Source: Acidobacteriaceae bacterium (lineage in GTDB: Bacteria; Acidobacteriota; Terriglobia; Terriglobales; Acidobacteriaceae). From it: DNA of 15,298 nt. Shown here piece by piece: positions 1 through 6,809 of this stretch; within the stretch, counting starts at the first letter, position 1; each line of letters begins with the position of its first letter. A model generated the notes under the pieces. That model had not been told where the DNA came from, searched no databases, and was given only the letters and a program-made list of their open reading frames with translations. A program made the position numbers and the translations under genes. The stretch lies in assembly GCA_030040175.1 (NCBI GenBank), contig JASHUF010000017.1:1-15298 (forward strand), written 5' to 3'.

Positions 1-394
1 ACTTCCGCCGCGCGCGCCAGAACGAGCTCACGCCGAGGTAAAGAAACAGCGGCACCACCACCGCCGCGGCCCAGAAGCTGCGGTGATCGGGCCCGTGCAG
101 CCAGCTCATCCGCGCGCGCCACAAAGTTGGTGCAAACACCAGGGCCGGCAGCAGGAAGAACGCGCCCGTAATCTCCAGCCACAGGATGCCTCCGGCGCGC
201 CGGATGGGCTTGAACAATCCGCCCACCCCCTCGCGCACGGTCCGCTTCAGACCTGCCGCCGGTGCCGCAACTTGAGCGCCTGCAAGCGTCTGTGCCGTCT
301 GCACCGGCGCCTGGGCTCTCAGCCGTTGCCCGGCGATCCGCCCCGCCACGCGAAGCCCGATCCCGAGAGTGCGCCCAATGATCTGCGGTCTCAT
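1..394 (-). CDS. Hypothetical membrane protein (C-terminus beyond window)
   Basis: An open frame runs leftward from ATG 392-394 off the window edge, giving 131 residues with no stop. The first ~65 residues are basic and Ala/Gln-rich (start MRPQIIGRTLGIGLRVAG). Two hydrophobic segments follow, at about residues 69-90 (GGILWLEITGAFFLLPALVF) and 107-125 (FWAAAVVVPLFLYLGV), separated by a short loop with WLHGPDH. This suggests a small inner-membrane protein with at least two helices. I do not recognise the family. No good Shine-Dalgarno is visible. A TGC-TACCAT element on the minus strand (405-413) lies only 10 nt upstream of the ATG, so the leader may be very short. The gene is divergent from the next one, and the C-rich composition matches the neighbouring genes. 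Confidence 0.6.
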   Translation of the reverse strand, partial: MRPQIIGRTLGIGLRVAGRIAGQRLRAQAPVQTAQTLAGAQVAAPAAGLKRTVREGVGGLFKPIRRAGGILWLEITGAFFLLPALVFAPTLWRARMSWLHGPDHRSFWAAAVVVPLFLYLGVSSFWRARRK

Positions 395-404
395 CCAATA
401 TAGG

Positions 405-413
405 ATGGTAGCA
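405..413 (-). promoter_or_regulatory. Candidate extended -10 box upstream of the leftmost gene
   Basis: On the minus strand the sequence reads TGC-TACCAT, a TGN-extended -10-like hexamer 10 nt before the ATG at 394. No convincing -35 box is visible. Similar TGN boxes precede maf and the zinc-ribbon gene. This is inference from position and resemblance only. Confidence 0.25.
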
Positions 414-546
414 GCGATTCGCTCCCGATCTCGCGCGCTCACACCTTCCCGAATCCGGTTGCTCCCGGCCGGGCTTCGAAGTAAGGTAGAGAGATCGCGC
501 CACGGATTCCGCATTTTCGGCTCGCCGCTGCTCCTGGAGGTACCCA

Positions 547-861
547 TTGACTTCGCGCCTTAAAGAATTGATTCAGCAATTGGGGGAAGCCATCCACGAG
601 TCGGTGATCGAGAGCGAGCAGATCGCCGGCGTGGTCCAGGACATCCGCAAACACGGCTTCGACGTCCTGCTCATGCTCGAAGCCACCATCGGCCTCAACG
701 AGGTGGGCGCCAAGTCCAGCGAATCCTCTGAATCTTCCGCCGAGTCCACCGGCGAGTCCGCTCCCTTTACCCCGAACGACCTCAGTTTCTTGAAGTCCCT
801 GCGCATCTCCGTCGAAGGCGAGAGCGACGACGAGCCCGCCCCCGGTGCTGTTTCGGAGTAG
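547..861 (+). CDS. Conserved-looking hypothetical protein, 104 aa, TTG start
   Basis: The start is TTG 547-549, fixed by a strong Shine-Dalgarno GGAGG at 536-540 (6 nt spacing); no ATG is available in the ordered N-terminal part. Residues 1-55 look helical and acidic (LKELIQQLGEAIHESV, then QDIRKHGFDVLLMLEATIGL). Residues 56-72 are a Ser/Glu-rich linker. Residues 74-90 (FTPNDLSFLKSLRI) form a short second conserved-looking block. There are no Cys residues, signal peptide or membrane segment, so it should be a small soluble protein. I do not recognise a named family; I have an unverified impression of similar proteins in Acidobacteriota. It lies 136 bp upstream of scpB on the same strand and is divergent from the membrane gene at the left edge, so co-transcription with scpB is possible. 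Confidence 0.75.
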   Translation: MTSRLKELIQQLGEAIHESVIESEQIAGVVQDIRKHGFDVLLMLEATIGLNEVGAKSSESSESSAESTGESAPFTPNDLSFLKSLRISVEGESDDEPAPGAVSE

Positions 862-883
862 GGACGCCGGCGTGCGTGTCCCG

Positions 884-907
884 GCCGCGCAACCGGCGGC
901 GGTTTTT
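884..907 (+). terminator. Weak rho-independent terminator candidate
   Basis: GCCGC (884-888) can pair with GCGGC (896-900) around a 7-nt loop. The stem is followed by GG and five T (903-907). The stem is short, so this is only a candidate for ending the 104-aa gene transcript before scpB. Confidence 0.3.
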
Positions 908-997
908 CCCGTTTGAGCGCCTCCTGCCGTCCGCTCCCCACATCCGGTACCATACAGAAGTGTCTTCCTCGCGAAGGCTCTCGACCGCCCTGAACCA

Positions 998-2008
998 ATG
1001 GACCTGAAAGCCAAACTGGAAGCCGTCATCTACGCCGCGGAGGAGCCGGTCACGCTCGCCCAGCTTGCCGCGCTCTTCGCCGAGGAGGCGCTTGCCTGGA
1101 AGGCCGGGCAGGAAGCCGTTCGCGCCGCCGGCATCTCCGCGGAAGCTGCAGAGTCCGCGCCTCTTCTCGAGGGCATCGAACCCGAAGCGGCGCAGGAGGG
1201 ATGCTCGGTGCAGCCGGGAGAAGCCGAAGGCTCGTTCGCGATTTTCATCGAGACTCGAGCCCATACCCCGGTCGAATCGGTCGCAAACACCGATCCGGAT
1301 GCCGATCTCGACGCCGAATCCGCTGCGCCCGCCAGCCCCGAAGCCGAAGCCAGGCGCGAAGCCCACCAGCGCGACCGCGAAGTCCGCGTCATCCTCGGCC
1401 AGCTCCTCGACGAGCTCATCCAGTCCTATGCCTCCGACGGCCGCGGCATTGAGATCCGCGAGATCGCCGGCGGCTACCGCATGGCCACCAAGCCCGCCTG
1501 CCACGACGCCGTGCGCGCCTTCGTCAAGAGCCTCAAGCCCGCGCTCAAGCTCTCGCTGCCCGCACTCGAAACTCTCGCCGTCATTGCCTACAAGCAGCCG
1601 GTCACCGCGCCCGAAGTCAATGAAATCCGCGGCGTCGATTCCTCCGGCGTCTTCGGCTCGCTGCTGGCGCGCAAGCTCATCGCCACGGCCGGCCGCAAGC
1701 AGGTCATCGGCCGCCCCATTCTCTACAAAACCACCAAGGAATTCCTGCTGCGCTTCGGCCTCAAGGACGTCTCCGAACTGCCATCCATGGAGGAATTCGA
1801 AAAGATGGCGGTCGAGCTCGAAGAGGCCGAGGCCGCGGACAACTTTTCTGACGGCTCCGCGGACGGCGAGCCCGGTGCGCCGGAAGACACGCCGGAAGCC
1901 ATCGCCTCCGATCTCTCGCTCGAGCTCGCCCAGCCTGTCGAAAGCGGATCCGGCGGCGAATCCGGCTCTGCCGGCGAGCCGGCTCCCCCCAAGGGATACA
2001 TGCACTAG
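998..2008 (+). CDS. scpB: Segregation and condensation protein B (ScpB), with an inserted segment
   Basis: ScpB is the winged-helix kleisin partner of the Smc-ScpA complex, which compacts and segregates the chromosome in the cytoplasm. The family signature is clear. The N-terminus (MDLKAKLEAVIYAAEEPVTLAQLAALF) begins the first winged helix, which resumes at ~118-175 (VILGQLLDELIQSY, GIEIREIAGGYRMATKP). The second winged helix covers ~180-265, with LETLAVIAYKQPVTAPEVNEIRGVDSSGV and GRPILYKTTKEFLLRFGL. The protein is 336 aa, against roughly 180-220 for typical ScpB. The extra length is an Ala/Glu-rich insertion at ~31-120 inside the first winged helix and an acidic, Gly/Ser-rich tail from ~275. 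The start is ATG 998, which gives the canonical N-terminus, though no good Shine-Dalgarno is visible. rluB follows after 46 bp, a common linkage. No scpA lies in the window. Confidence 0.93.
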   Translation: MDLKAKLEAVIYAAEEPVTLAQLAALFAEEALAWKAGQEAVRAAGISAEAAESAPLLEGIEPEAAQEGCSVQPGEAEGSFAIFIETRAHTPVESVANTDPDADLDAESAAPASPEAEARREAHQRDREVRVILGQLLDELIQSYASDGRGIEIREIAGGYRMATKPACHDAVRAFVKSLKPALKLSLPALETLAVIAYKQPVTAPEVNEIRGVDSSGVFGSLLARKLIATAGRKQVIGRPILYKTTKEFLLRFGLKDVSELPSMEEFEKMAVELEEAEAADNFSDGSADGEPGAPEDTPEAIASDLSLELAQPVESGSGGESGSAGEPAPPKGYMH

Positions 2009-2054
2009 CCTGCCGCTCGTCGAGCTGCAGCGCAAGGCAACCCGAGGCTTTGCC

Positions 2055-4178
2055 ATGACAAAAAAATCCGCAGGCACCGGCACCCGCTCCGCGACCAGAA
2101 AAACTGCGCCCGCGTCCGCAGCTAAAAAGCCTCGCGCTCCAAAACCCCTCGTCGGGAGCAAGAAACCGGCCGCAAAATCGAAAGCCGCACCGGCCAAGAC
2201 CAAAGCCGGGTCGTCTCCGGCGAAGACCGCAAAACCCGGCAAGGCCGCCGGGCCCGCGAAAACTGCGAAGGCCAAATCCCGAGCAGTGAAAAAGGCCGCC
2301 GCAATCCTCGAGCCGGCCCTGGAATTTCCTGTCCCGGTGGACGATCCCATCGGCGACCTGAGCGATGGCGAAGGCCGCTGCTACATGCACGGCGACGAAC
2401 CCGAGTCCTTCGCCGAGATGGCCGCCTACCGCGCAGATACCACCGAAGATGCGCTCGAGGGTACGCTCGCAATCGCCCCCGAGAACACCGCGCCCGCGGT
2501 CGCGGCCGAGCCGGAGAGTGAAACATCGCCCGCACCCGCGGCGCCGCATCCTGAGGGGCCGCGCGCGCAGGAAAGGGAACCTGCCAAGCTTGACCGTCTG
2601 CAGAAGATTCTTTCGCACGCCGGCGTCGCCAGCCGCCGCCAGGCCGAGGAGATGATCCTCGCCGGCCGCGTTATGGTCAACGGCCAGGTGGTCACGCAGC
2701 TCGGCGCCAAGGCCGACCCCGCGCGCGATCACATCCGCGTCGACGGCAAACGCATCCCCGCCGCCGAGCGCCATCGCACCTTCATGCTCAACAAGCCCCG
2801 CGGCTTCGTCACCACGGTGAGCGATCCCGAAGGGAGACCGACCGTGATGCAGTTCTTCTCCAGGATGCGCGAACGCCTTTATCCCGTCGGCCGCCTCGAC
2901 TACGACAGCGAAGGGCTGCTGCTGGTGACGAACGACGGCGAGCTTGCCGACCGGCTCACGCGCGCCGCCTCGGGCGTGGAAAAGACCTATCTCGTCAAAG
3001 TCGCCGGCCGCCCCACGGAAGAAGAACTCGATCGCCTCCGCTCCGGCGTCCCGATTGAACGCGGACGCCCCGGTTCCGGGCAGGCGCAGACCGCACCTGC
3101 CGGCATCCGCGAGCTGCGTCGCGGAGCAAAACCCGGCTCCGCGCGGTCCGGGCCGCCGCCCAGGGGCCCGCAGGCGCGCGCAGAAAATCCCTGGTTCGAA
3201 GTCGTCCTCATCGAAGGCCGCAATCGCGAGCTGCGCAAAATGTTTCAATCCATCGGCCACTTCGTCGAAAAGATTCGCCGCGTCGGCTACGGCCCCCTCG
3301 TCCTCGACATCGAACCCGGCCAATTGCGCGAGCTCACGCCGGAAGAACTGGCTCAGCTCCGCCGCGCCGCCGAAGGCAAAGGGCATCCGCTCGCAAAGCC
3401 GCACGGCTTCGATTCTCCTCGCGACGAACGATCGGGCCGTTCCTTCGAGCCGCGCAATCCGCAAAGGTCCGGCCGGCGCACGCCCGGGAAACCCCAACGT
3501 TTTTCCCCGCGCCGCGAAGAGCGCAACCGCCCAGGCCCATCCGCTTCAGCTCATTCCACCCCGCCGCGGTCTTTCAACTCGCGCGAGCGCGGCGAGAACC
3601 GATTCCGAAAATTTGACTCCGGCCGCGGGCCGCGTGCAAATCCGCGTTTTGATCCACATTTCGATCGGCGCCCGGACAATCGCGAGCGCGGCGACTGGCA
3701 ACGCGACACCAAACGCGGCCGCAATGACAATTTCCCTTCCAACTTCGACCGGAACAAGGAAAGGAACGCGGATCGCGGCTTTGCCCGCCGCCCGGGGCCG
3801 CGCTTTGGAGCGCCACGCAACGCCTTCGACCGCCGCGGCTCGGCGGCTGCCCCAAACGATTGGCCCGGCCGCCGCCCGGATCGCACCGGGCCAAAACGCA
3901 ACGAATCCGATCGCTCCGCCTCCCGGCGCGGCGAATCCGGCCCATTCGCCCCGGATCGCTACGGCCCTCATCGCGGCGACCAAAAGCACTTCGGAAAAAC
4001 AGGCTATGAACCCAATCGCGCCAGGCGCCACGGGGATCCCGGCGCACGGGAAGAAAACCCTCCGCGCCCCGCCCGGTATCAATCTTCGCCTGCATCCCCT
4101 GCTCGCGGAGCAAAAGCCGGCTTCCACCGCGGCAAGGCAACACGCAACCCGCCCCGCCCCGGCCGCGAGCGCAGTTAG
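2055..4178 (+). CDS. rluB: 23S rRNA pseudouridine synthase, RluB/RsuA family, with long disordered tails
   Basis: RluB-type enzymes convert a specific uridine of 23S rRNA to pseudouridine. The 707-aa protein has a Lys/Ala/Pro-rich tail (1-80), an acidic Ala/Pro-rich linker (to ~178), an S4 RNA-binding domain (~179-235, RLQKILSHAGVASRRQAEEM) and the catalytic domain (~241-425). The catalytic domain carries LNKPRGFVTT, the active-site Asp282 in GRLDYDSEGLLL, and EGRNRELRKMF. A short Gly/Pro/Arg insertion (~352-377) precedes the last of these. The C-terminal ~260 residues are low complexity, rich in Arg, Gly, Asn, Asp, Pro and Phe, and probably disordered and RNA-binding. Typical RluB is ~250-300 aa. 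ATG 2055 was chosen because the frame further upstream overlaps scpB and is a shadow. It probably shares a transcript with scpB. RluB versus another RsuA-family member cannot be settled by eye. Confidence 0.88.
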   Translation: MTKKSAGTGTRSATRKTAPASAAKKPRAPKPLVGSKKPAAKSKAAPAKTKAGSSPAKTAKPGKAAGPAKTAKAKSRAVKKAAAILEPALEFPVPVDDPIGDLSDGEGRCYMHGDEPESFAEMAAYRADTTEDALEGTLAIAPENTAPAVAAEPESETSPAPAAPHPEGPRAQEREPAKLDRLQKILSHAGVASRRQAEEMILAGRVMVNGQVVTQLGAKADPARDHIRVDGKRIPAAERHRTFMLNKPRGFVTTVSDPEGRPTVMQFFSRMRERLYPVGRLDYDSEGLLLVTNDGELADRLTRAASGVEKTYLVKVAGRPTEEELDRLRSGVPIERGRPGSGQAQTAPAGIRELRRGAKPGSARSGPPPRGPQARAENPWFEVVLIEGRNRELRKMFQSIGHFVEKIRRVGYGPLVLDIEPGQLRELTPEELAQLRRAAEGKGHPLAKPHGFDSPRDERSGRSFEPRNPQRSGRRTPGKPQRFSPRREERNRPGPSASAHSTPPRSFNSRERGENRFRKFDSGRGPRANPRFDPHFDRRPDNRERGDWQRDTKRGRNDNFPSNFDRNKERNADRGFARRPGPRFGAPRNAFDRRGSAAAPNDWPGRRPDRTGPKRNESDRSASRRGESGPFAPDRYGPHRGDQKHFGKTGYEPNRARRHGDPGAREENPPRPARYQSSPASPARGAKAGFHRGKATRNPPRPGRERS

Positions 4179-4252
4179 GCGTAAACCCGCGCGCCCACCC
4201 CGCTCGCCGCGCAACGGCAACCCAATCTCACGGCACGCACCACGAGGTACGC

Positions 4253-4600
4253 ATGGCCAACACCTTCGGCACGGACATCCTGTTTCCATCGCCCGATCCG
4301 GAAGCCGCCGCGGCCATCTATGTCGAGCTGCCCGGGTTCACCATCACCGCGCGCGTGCCTATGCTCGAGCTCGCCGGCCCGCACATCAATCTGTACCTTG
4401 AGAAAGGCCCGCCCCTCGGACCCGTCTTCGAGGTCACGGTTGCCGATGCCGGCGAGGCCACGCGCTGCCTCGCCGCGCGCGGCTGCGTGGTAGTCAAAGA
4501 CGGGCCGCACGTTCCGCGCCGCTACGTGCAGGACCCCAACGGCCTCATTGACAACCTTAACCTCGGACGGCGGCGTTCTCCGGAGATGAAAAAGAGGTGA
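4253..4600 (+). CDS. VOC-superfamily (glyoxalase/bleomycin-resistance-like) protein
   Basis: This is a 115-aa single-domain protein with the vicinal-oxygen-chelate pattern: an N-terminal strand plus helix (TDILFPSPDPEAAAAIYVEL), a middle strand (GPHINLYLEKG), the second-half strand VFEVTVADAGEATRCLAARG, and the closing motif YVQDPNGLIDNL. The usual metal-binding His/Glu positions are not obvious: the first strand has no His, and the closing motif has Asp/Asn where Glu is usual. It may therefore bind no metal or use other ligands. The substrate is unknown. The start is ATG 4253, with GAGG at 4244-4247. Its stop (TGA 4598-4600) directly follows and overlaps the Shine-Dalgarno of the downstream dehydrogenase, so the two genes are probably translated from one mRNA. 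Confidence 0.8.
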   Translation: MANTFGTDILFPSPDPEAAAAIYVELPGFTITARVPMLELAGPHINLYLEKGPPLGPVFEVTVADAGEATRCLAARGCVVVKDGPHVPRRYVQDPNGLIDNLNLGRRRSPEMKKR

Positions 4601-4608
4601 GCCCTGAG

Positions 4609-5565
4609 ATGAGCAAGCAACCCCTCGTGCTGGTGCTGGCCGCGCAGCTGGACCCCGAACTTGCGCTCCTCGTATCCATCCCTCATGTTGCCGGCAAGAC
4701 GTTCGTGGAGTTCGGTGATGCCGTGCACGAAGCCGAAGTCCTTCTCGACTGGGCCGGCTCGCGCGATCTGCTGCGCCAGGTCTTCCTCGCCAGTCCCCGC
4801 GTCCGCTGGGTGCACTCCCGCTCGGCCGGCCTCGACAAAGTGCTTTTCCCCGAGCTGGTCCAGAGCCCCGTTTTCCTCACCAATGGAACCGGCGTCTTCA
4901 GCGCCTCGCTGGGCGAGTTCGCGCTCACCGCGATTCTCTTCTTCGCCAAAGATCTTGCCCGCATGCGCCACAACCAGCGCGCGCGCCGCTGGGAGCAGTT
5001 TGACGTGGAGGCGATCGCGGGCCAGACCGTGGGCATCGTCGGCTACGGCGACATCGGCCGCGCCGTGGCCACGCGCGCGCACGCAATGGGGATGCGCGTG
5101 CTCGCGCTCAAGCGCCGTGCGCCCGCCAATCGCGATCCTTTGATCGAAAGATTCTTCCGGCCCGAGGAACTCTCCGCGATGCTCGCCGCCTGCGACTATG
5201 TGGTTTGCTGTGCACCGCTCACCGCGGAGACGCACCACATGATCTCCGGCGCAGCCTTCGCCGCCATGAAGCCGAGCGCCGTGCTCATCAATGTGGGCCG
5301 CGGCCCGGTAGTCGACCAGGCAGCGCTGCTGCGCGCGCTCGACGCGAAGACGATTCGCGGCGCGGGCCTCGATGTCTTCGAGCAGGAGCCCATCGCGCAC
5401 GACGATCCCATCTGGGGCTACGAAAACGTGCTCATCTCGCCGCACTGCGCCGACCACACCAAGACTTGGCTGCGCGACGCCATGCGCTTCTTCCTTGCCC
5501 AGTACGAGCGCTTCATCCGCAACGAGCCGCTCCAGAACGTCGTCCAGAAGGACCTCGGCTACTGA
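4609..5565 (+). CDS. D-2-hydroxyacid dehydrogenase (NAD(P)-dependent)
   Basis: The 318-aa protein belongs to the D-isomer-specific 2-hydroxyacid dehydrogenase family, which interconverts 2-oxoacids and D-2-hydroxyacids in the cytoplasm. It has the Rossmann motif VGIVGYGDIG (141-150) and the catalytic residues Arg231 (NVGRGPVVD), Glu260 (DVFEQEP) and His279 (SPHCADHT). The substrate loop is SAGLDKV (72-78). The second Rossmann strand ends in a basic patch, LKRR (167-170), rather than an acidic residue, which suggests NADP(H) preference (inference). ATG 4609 was chosen because AGAGGTG (4593-4599) sits 9 nt upstream as a good Shine-Dalgarno. The alternative GTG 4597 lies inside that site and would add four residues. 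The physiological substrate (glyoxylate, hydroxypyruvate or another) cannot be told from sequence. It follows the VOC gene with an 8-nt gap. Confidence 0.92.
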   Translation: MSKQPLVLVLAAQLDPELALLVSIPHVAGKTFVEFGDAVHEAEVLLDWAGSRDLLRQVFLASPRVRWVHSRSAGLDKVLFPELVQSPVFLTNGTGVFSASLGEFALTAILFFAKDLARMRHNQRARRWEQFDVEAIAGQTVGIVGYGDIGRAVATRAHAMGMRVLALKRRAPANRDPLIERFFRPEELSAMLAACDYVVCCAPLTAETHHMISGAAFAAMKPSAVLINVGRGPVVDQAALLRALDAKTIRGAGLDVFEQEPIAHDDPIWGYENVLISPHCADHTKTWLRDAMRFFLAQYERFIRNEPLQNVVQKDLGY

Positions 5566-5603
5566 CGCTGCTCCTGCTCGCCCGGAACGGGGCGCTGACT
5601 GCG

Positions 5604-5612
5604 TGGTATTCT
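5604..5612 (+). promoter_or_regulatory. Candidate extended -10 box before the DoxX-like gene
   Basis: TGG-TATTCT lies 40 bp upstream of the chosen GTG start at 5653 and has the form of a TGN-extended -10 element. There is no clear -35. It would give a leader of about 34 nt. Confidence 0.25.
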
Positions 5613-5652
5613 GTTGCCCTTTAAGTCCGCATGCAGCTTCCGGGAGACGGGC

Positions 5653-6522
5653 GTGACGCTTGAAGTGGGCGCGATGACGGCGGCGGGCGTGGCGGTGCTG
5701 GTTGCGGGTTTTGTTCTTGCGCGGCCGCGGCTGCGCGCGGCGTCCGGCGCGGACAAGCTGATGGCGCTCGCTCCGGTTTTCGAGGCCGCTCCGCTCGCGG
5801 TCTTCTCCATGGAACACTTGACGGTTCCGCGCGATCTTGCAGGGCTGGTGCCGAAGTGGCTGCCGGCGCCCATGTTCTGGGTCTACTTTGTGGGTGCGGC
5901 GCTTGTGTCCGCGGGCGTGAGCTTCATCGCCTGGCGGTGCGTGCGCTGGTCGGCGGCCCTGCTCGCGCTGCTGTTTCTCATCATCGTGGCCACCATCGAC
6001 CTACCCAACCTGTCAGCCGGCCTGCATGATCGCATCTTCTGGATTCTCACCCTGCGCGAGACGTCGTTTGCCGGCGGGGCCATGGTGCTCTCGGGAAGCG
6101 TGCGGCCGCGCGGGGACGGGGCGGGCGCGGCGCTCATGCGCGTGGGGCGCACCATCGTCGCTCTGGTGATGATTGTCTACGCCGTCGAGCACTTCCTCCA
6201 TCCGCGGCATGTCCCCGGCGTGCCCCTCGAAAAGCTGACGCCCGCGTGGATGCCCGTGCCGGTGGTGATCGCGTACTTGGTGGGCCTCGTGCTGCTCGCC
6301 GGCGGCATTGGATTGCTCATTCCACGCGCGGTGCGCCGGTCGGCGGCGGGCGCAGGGGCGGTGCTTCTGCTGCTGGTGCTGTTCTTCTATGGCGCGATTC
6401 TTGGCGTGGAGTTCCGAACCGCACCGGTGGAGGGGCTCAACTACTGGTTCGACACGCTGCTGTTTGCGGCGACGGTGCTGCTCGCCGGGCGCGGAGCGGA
6501 CCCGAAGGCGGCGGTTTCCTAG
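5653..6522 (+). CDS. DoxX-like integral membrane protein made of two tandem halves
   Basis: A polytopic membrane protein of 289 aa with about eight hydrophobic segments. Two halves look alike. The first (~41-148) has FSMEHLTVPR and VPKWLPAPMFWVYFVG. The second (~165-279) has YAVEHFLHPR and TPAWMPVPVVIAYLVG followed by GGIGLLIP. The 'EH...P...W.P.P...Y..G...GGIGLLIP' pattern is typical of DoxX-like membrane proteins, normally single four-helix units, so this looks like an internal duplication. The function is unknown; related proteins are linked to redox or thiosulfate/quinone metabolism. GTG 5653 was chosen because GGGAG (5642-5646) sits 6 nt upstream; TTG 5614 and ATG 5674 are alternatives. 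The TAG stop (6520-6522) lies in the CTAG where the first inverted-repeat element is inserted. Confidence 0.78.
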   Translation: MTLEVGAMTAAGVAVLVAGFVLARPRLRAASGADKLMALAPVFEAAPLAVFSMEHLTVPRDLAGLVPKWLPAPMFWVYFVGAALVSAGVSFIAWRCVRWSAALLALLFLIIVATIDLPNLSAGLHDRIFWILTLRETSFAGGAMVLSGSVRPRGDGAGAALMRVGRTIVALVMIVYAVEHFLHPRHVPGVPLEKLTPAWMPVPVVIAYLVGLVLLAGGIGLLIPRAVRRSAAGAGAVLLLLVLFFYGAILGVEFRTAPVEGLNYWFDTLLFAATVLLAGRGADPKAAVS

Positions 6523-6653
6523 AGTTGGTTGCATCAATGGCCTGAGACTGCCGGGTAACGTCCCGCAGGGGCTAAAGCCCCAACAGTTATGCGGCCCTTG
6601 CGGCCCGGCTCAAGCCGGGCCCTTTTACAAAGCCATTGATGCAACCGGCTCTA
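6520..6653. repeat. MITE-like inverted-repeat element A at a CTAG site
   Basis: A 22-bp terminal inverted repeat with two mismatches bounds the element: left arm 6520-6541, right arm 6632-6653, common core GGTTGCATCAATGGC. It holds internal hairpins, GGGGC-TAAA-GCCCC (6568-6581) and GGCCCGGCT-CA-AGCCGGGCC (6602-6621), and no coding sequence. Each end is CTAG (6519-6522 and 6651-6654), which fits insertion at CTAG with TA duplication, as known for IS630/Tc1-type elements (family knowledge; assignment inferred). The left end contains the stop codon of the DoxX-like gene. A related copy lies at 14329-14516. Confidence 0.8.
6602..6626 (+). terminator. Terminator-like hairpin inside element A
   Basis: A perfect 9-bp GC stem (6602-6610 with 6613-6621) and a 2-nt loop are followed by CCTTTT. 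It lies 80 bp after the DoxX-like stop and could end that transcript. The T-run is short and the hairpin may simply be part of the repeat. Confidence 0.4.
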
Positions 6654-6809
6654 GAGCATTTTCGGAATTGCTGTAGACCGGAAGCACACTCCCAAGCGGC
6701 TTTTTCCTCAAGCCCGGGGCCCCCAGCGACAGGTCTTGGTCGCTGGGGTGGAAAAAAAGCCACCTTTCATCGCCCTCAAGAAGTCGACGTGTATTCCGAA
6801 AATGCTCTA
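6652..6809. repeat. MITE-like inverted-repeat element B, abutting element A
   Basis: A perfect 17-bp terminal inverted repeat, TAGAGCATTTTCGGAAT (6652-6668 and 6793-6809), bounds a 158-bp non-coding element. It shares the TA at 6652-6653 with element A, and its right end is again CTAG (6807-6810). Inside is a strong hairpin: CCCCAGCGAC (6721-6730) pairs with GTCGCTGGGG (6739-6748) across an 8-nt loop, enclosed by GGCTTTTT/AAAAAGCC arms (6698-6705 and 6754-6761). The core differs from element A, so it is a separate family that uses the same target. GAGCATTTTC ends resemble repeats I recall from other bacteria, which is unchecked. Confidence 0.8.

Noticed and set aside
83..403. 106-codon plus-strand frame at the left edge
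   Set aside because: Pro/Arg/His-rich without structure. The minus frame encodes two good membrane helices.
1065..2054. Upstream extension of the rluB frame
   Set aside because: Overlaps scpB in another frame and is Arg/Ser/Pro-rich nonsense; rluB starts at ATG 2055.
782..2350. 522-codon minus-strand open frame over scpB and the rluB head
   Set aside because: Antisense to a clear ScpB. Gly/Ala/Arg/Phe-rich with no recognisable fold, as expected for stop-poor GC-rich antisense DNA.
1761..3497. 578-codon minus-strand open frame over scpB/rluB
   Set aside because: Covers the conserved S4 and catalytic motifs of RluB on the other strand. No family features of its own.
2944..4401. 485-codon plus-strand frame overlapping rluB
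   Set aside because: Shifted frame of the RluB catalytic domain and tail; low complexity and runs into the VOC gene.
6520..6809. CRISPR-like or attachment-site interpretation of the repeats
   Set aside because: The repeats are inverted, not direct. There is no regular spacing, no cas genes, and no integrase or tRNA nearby.
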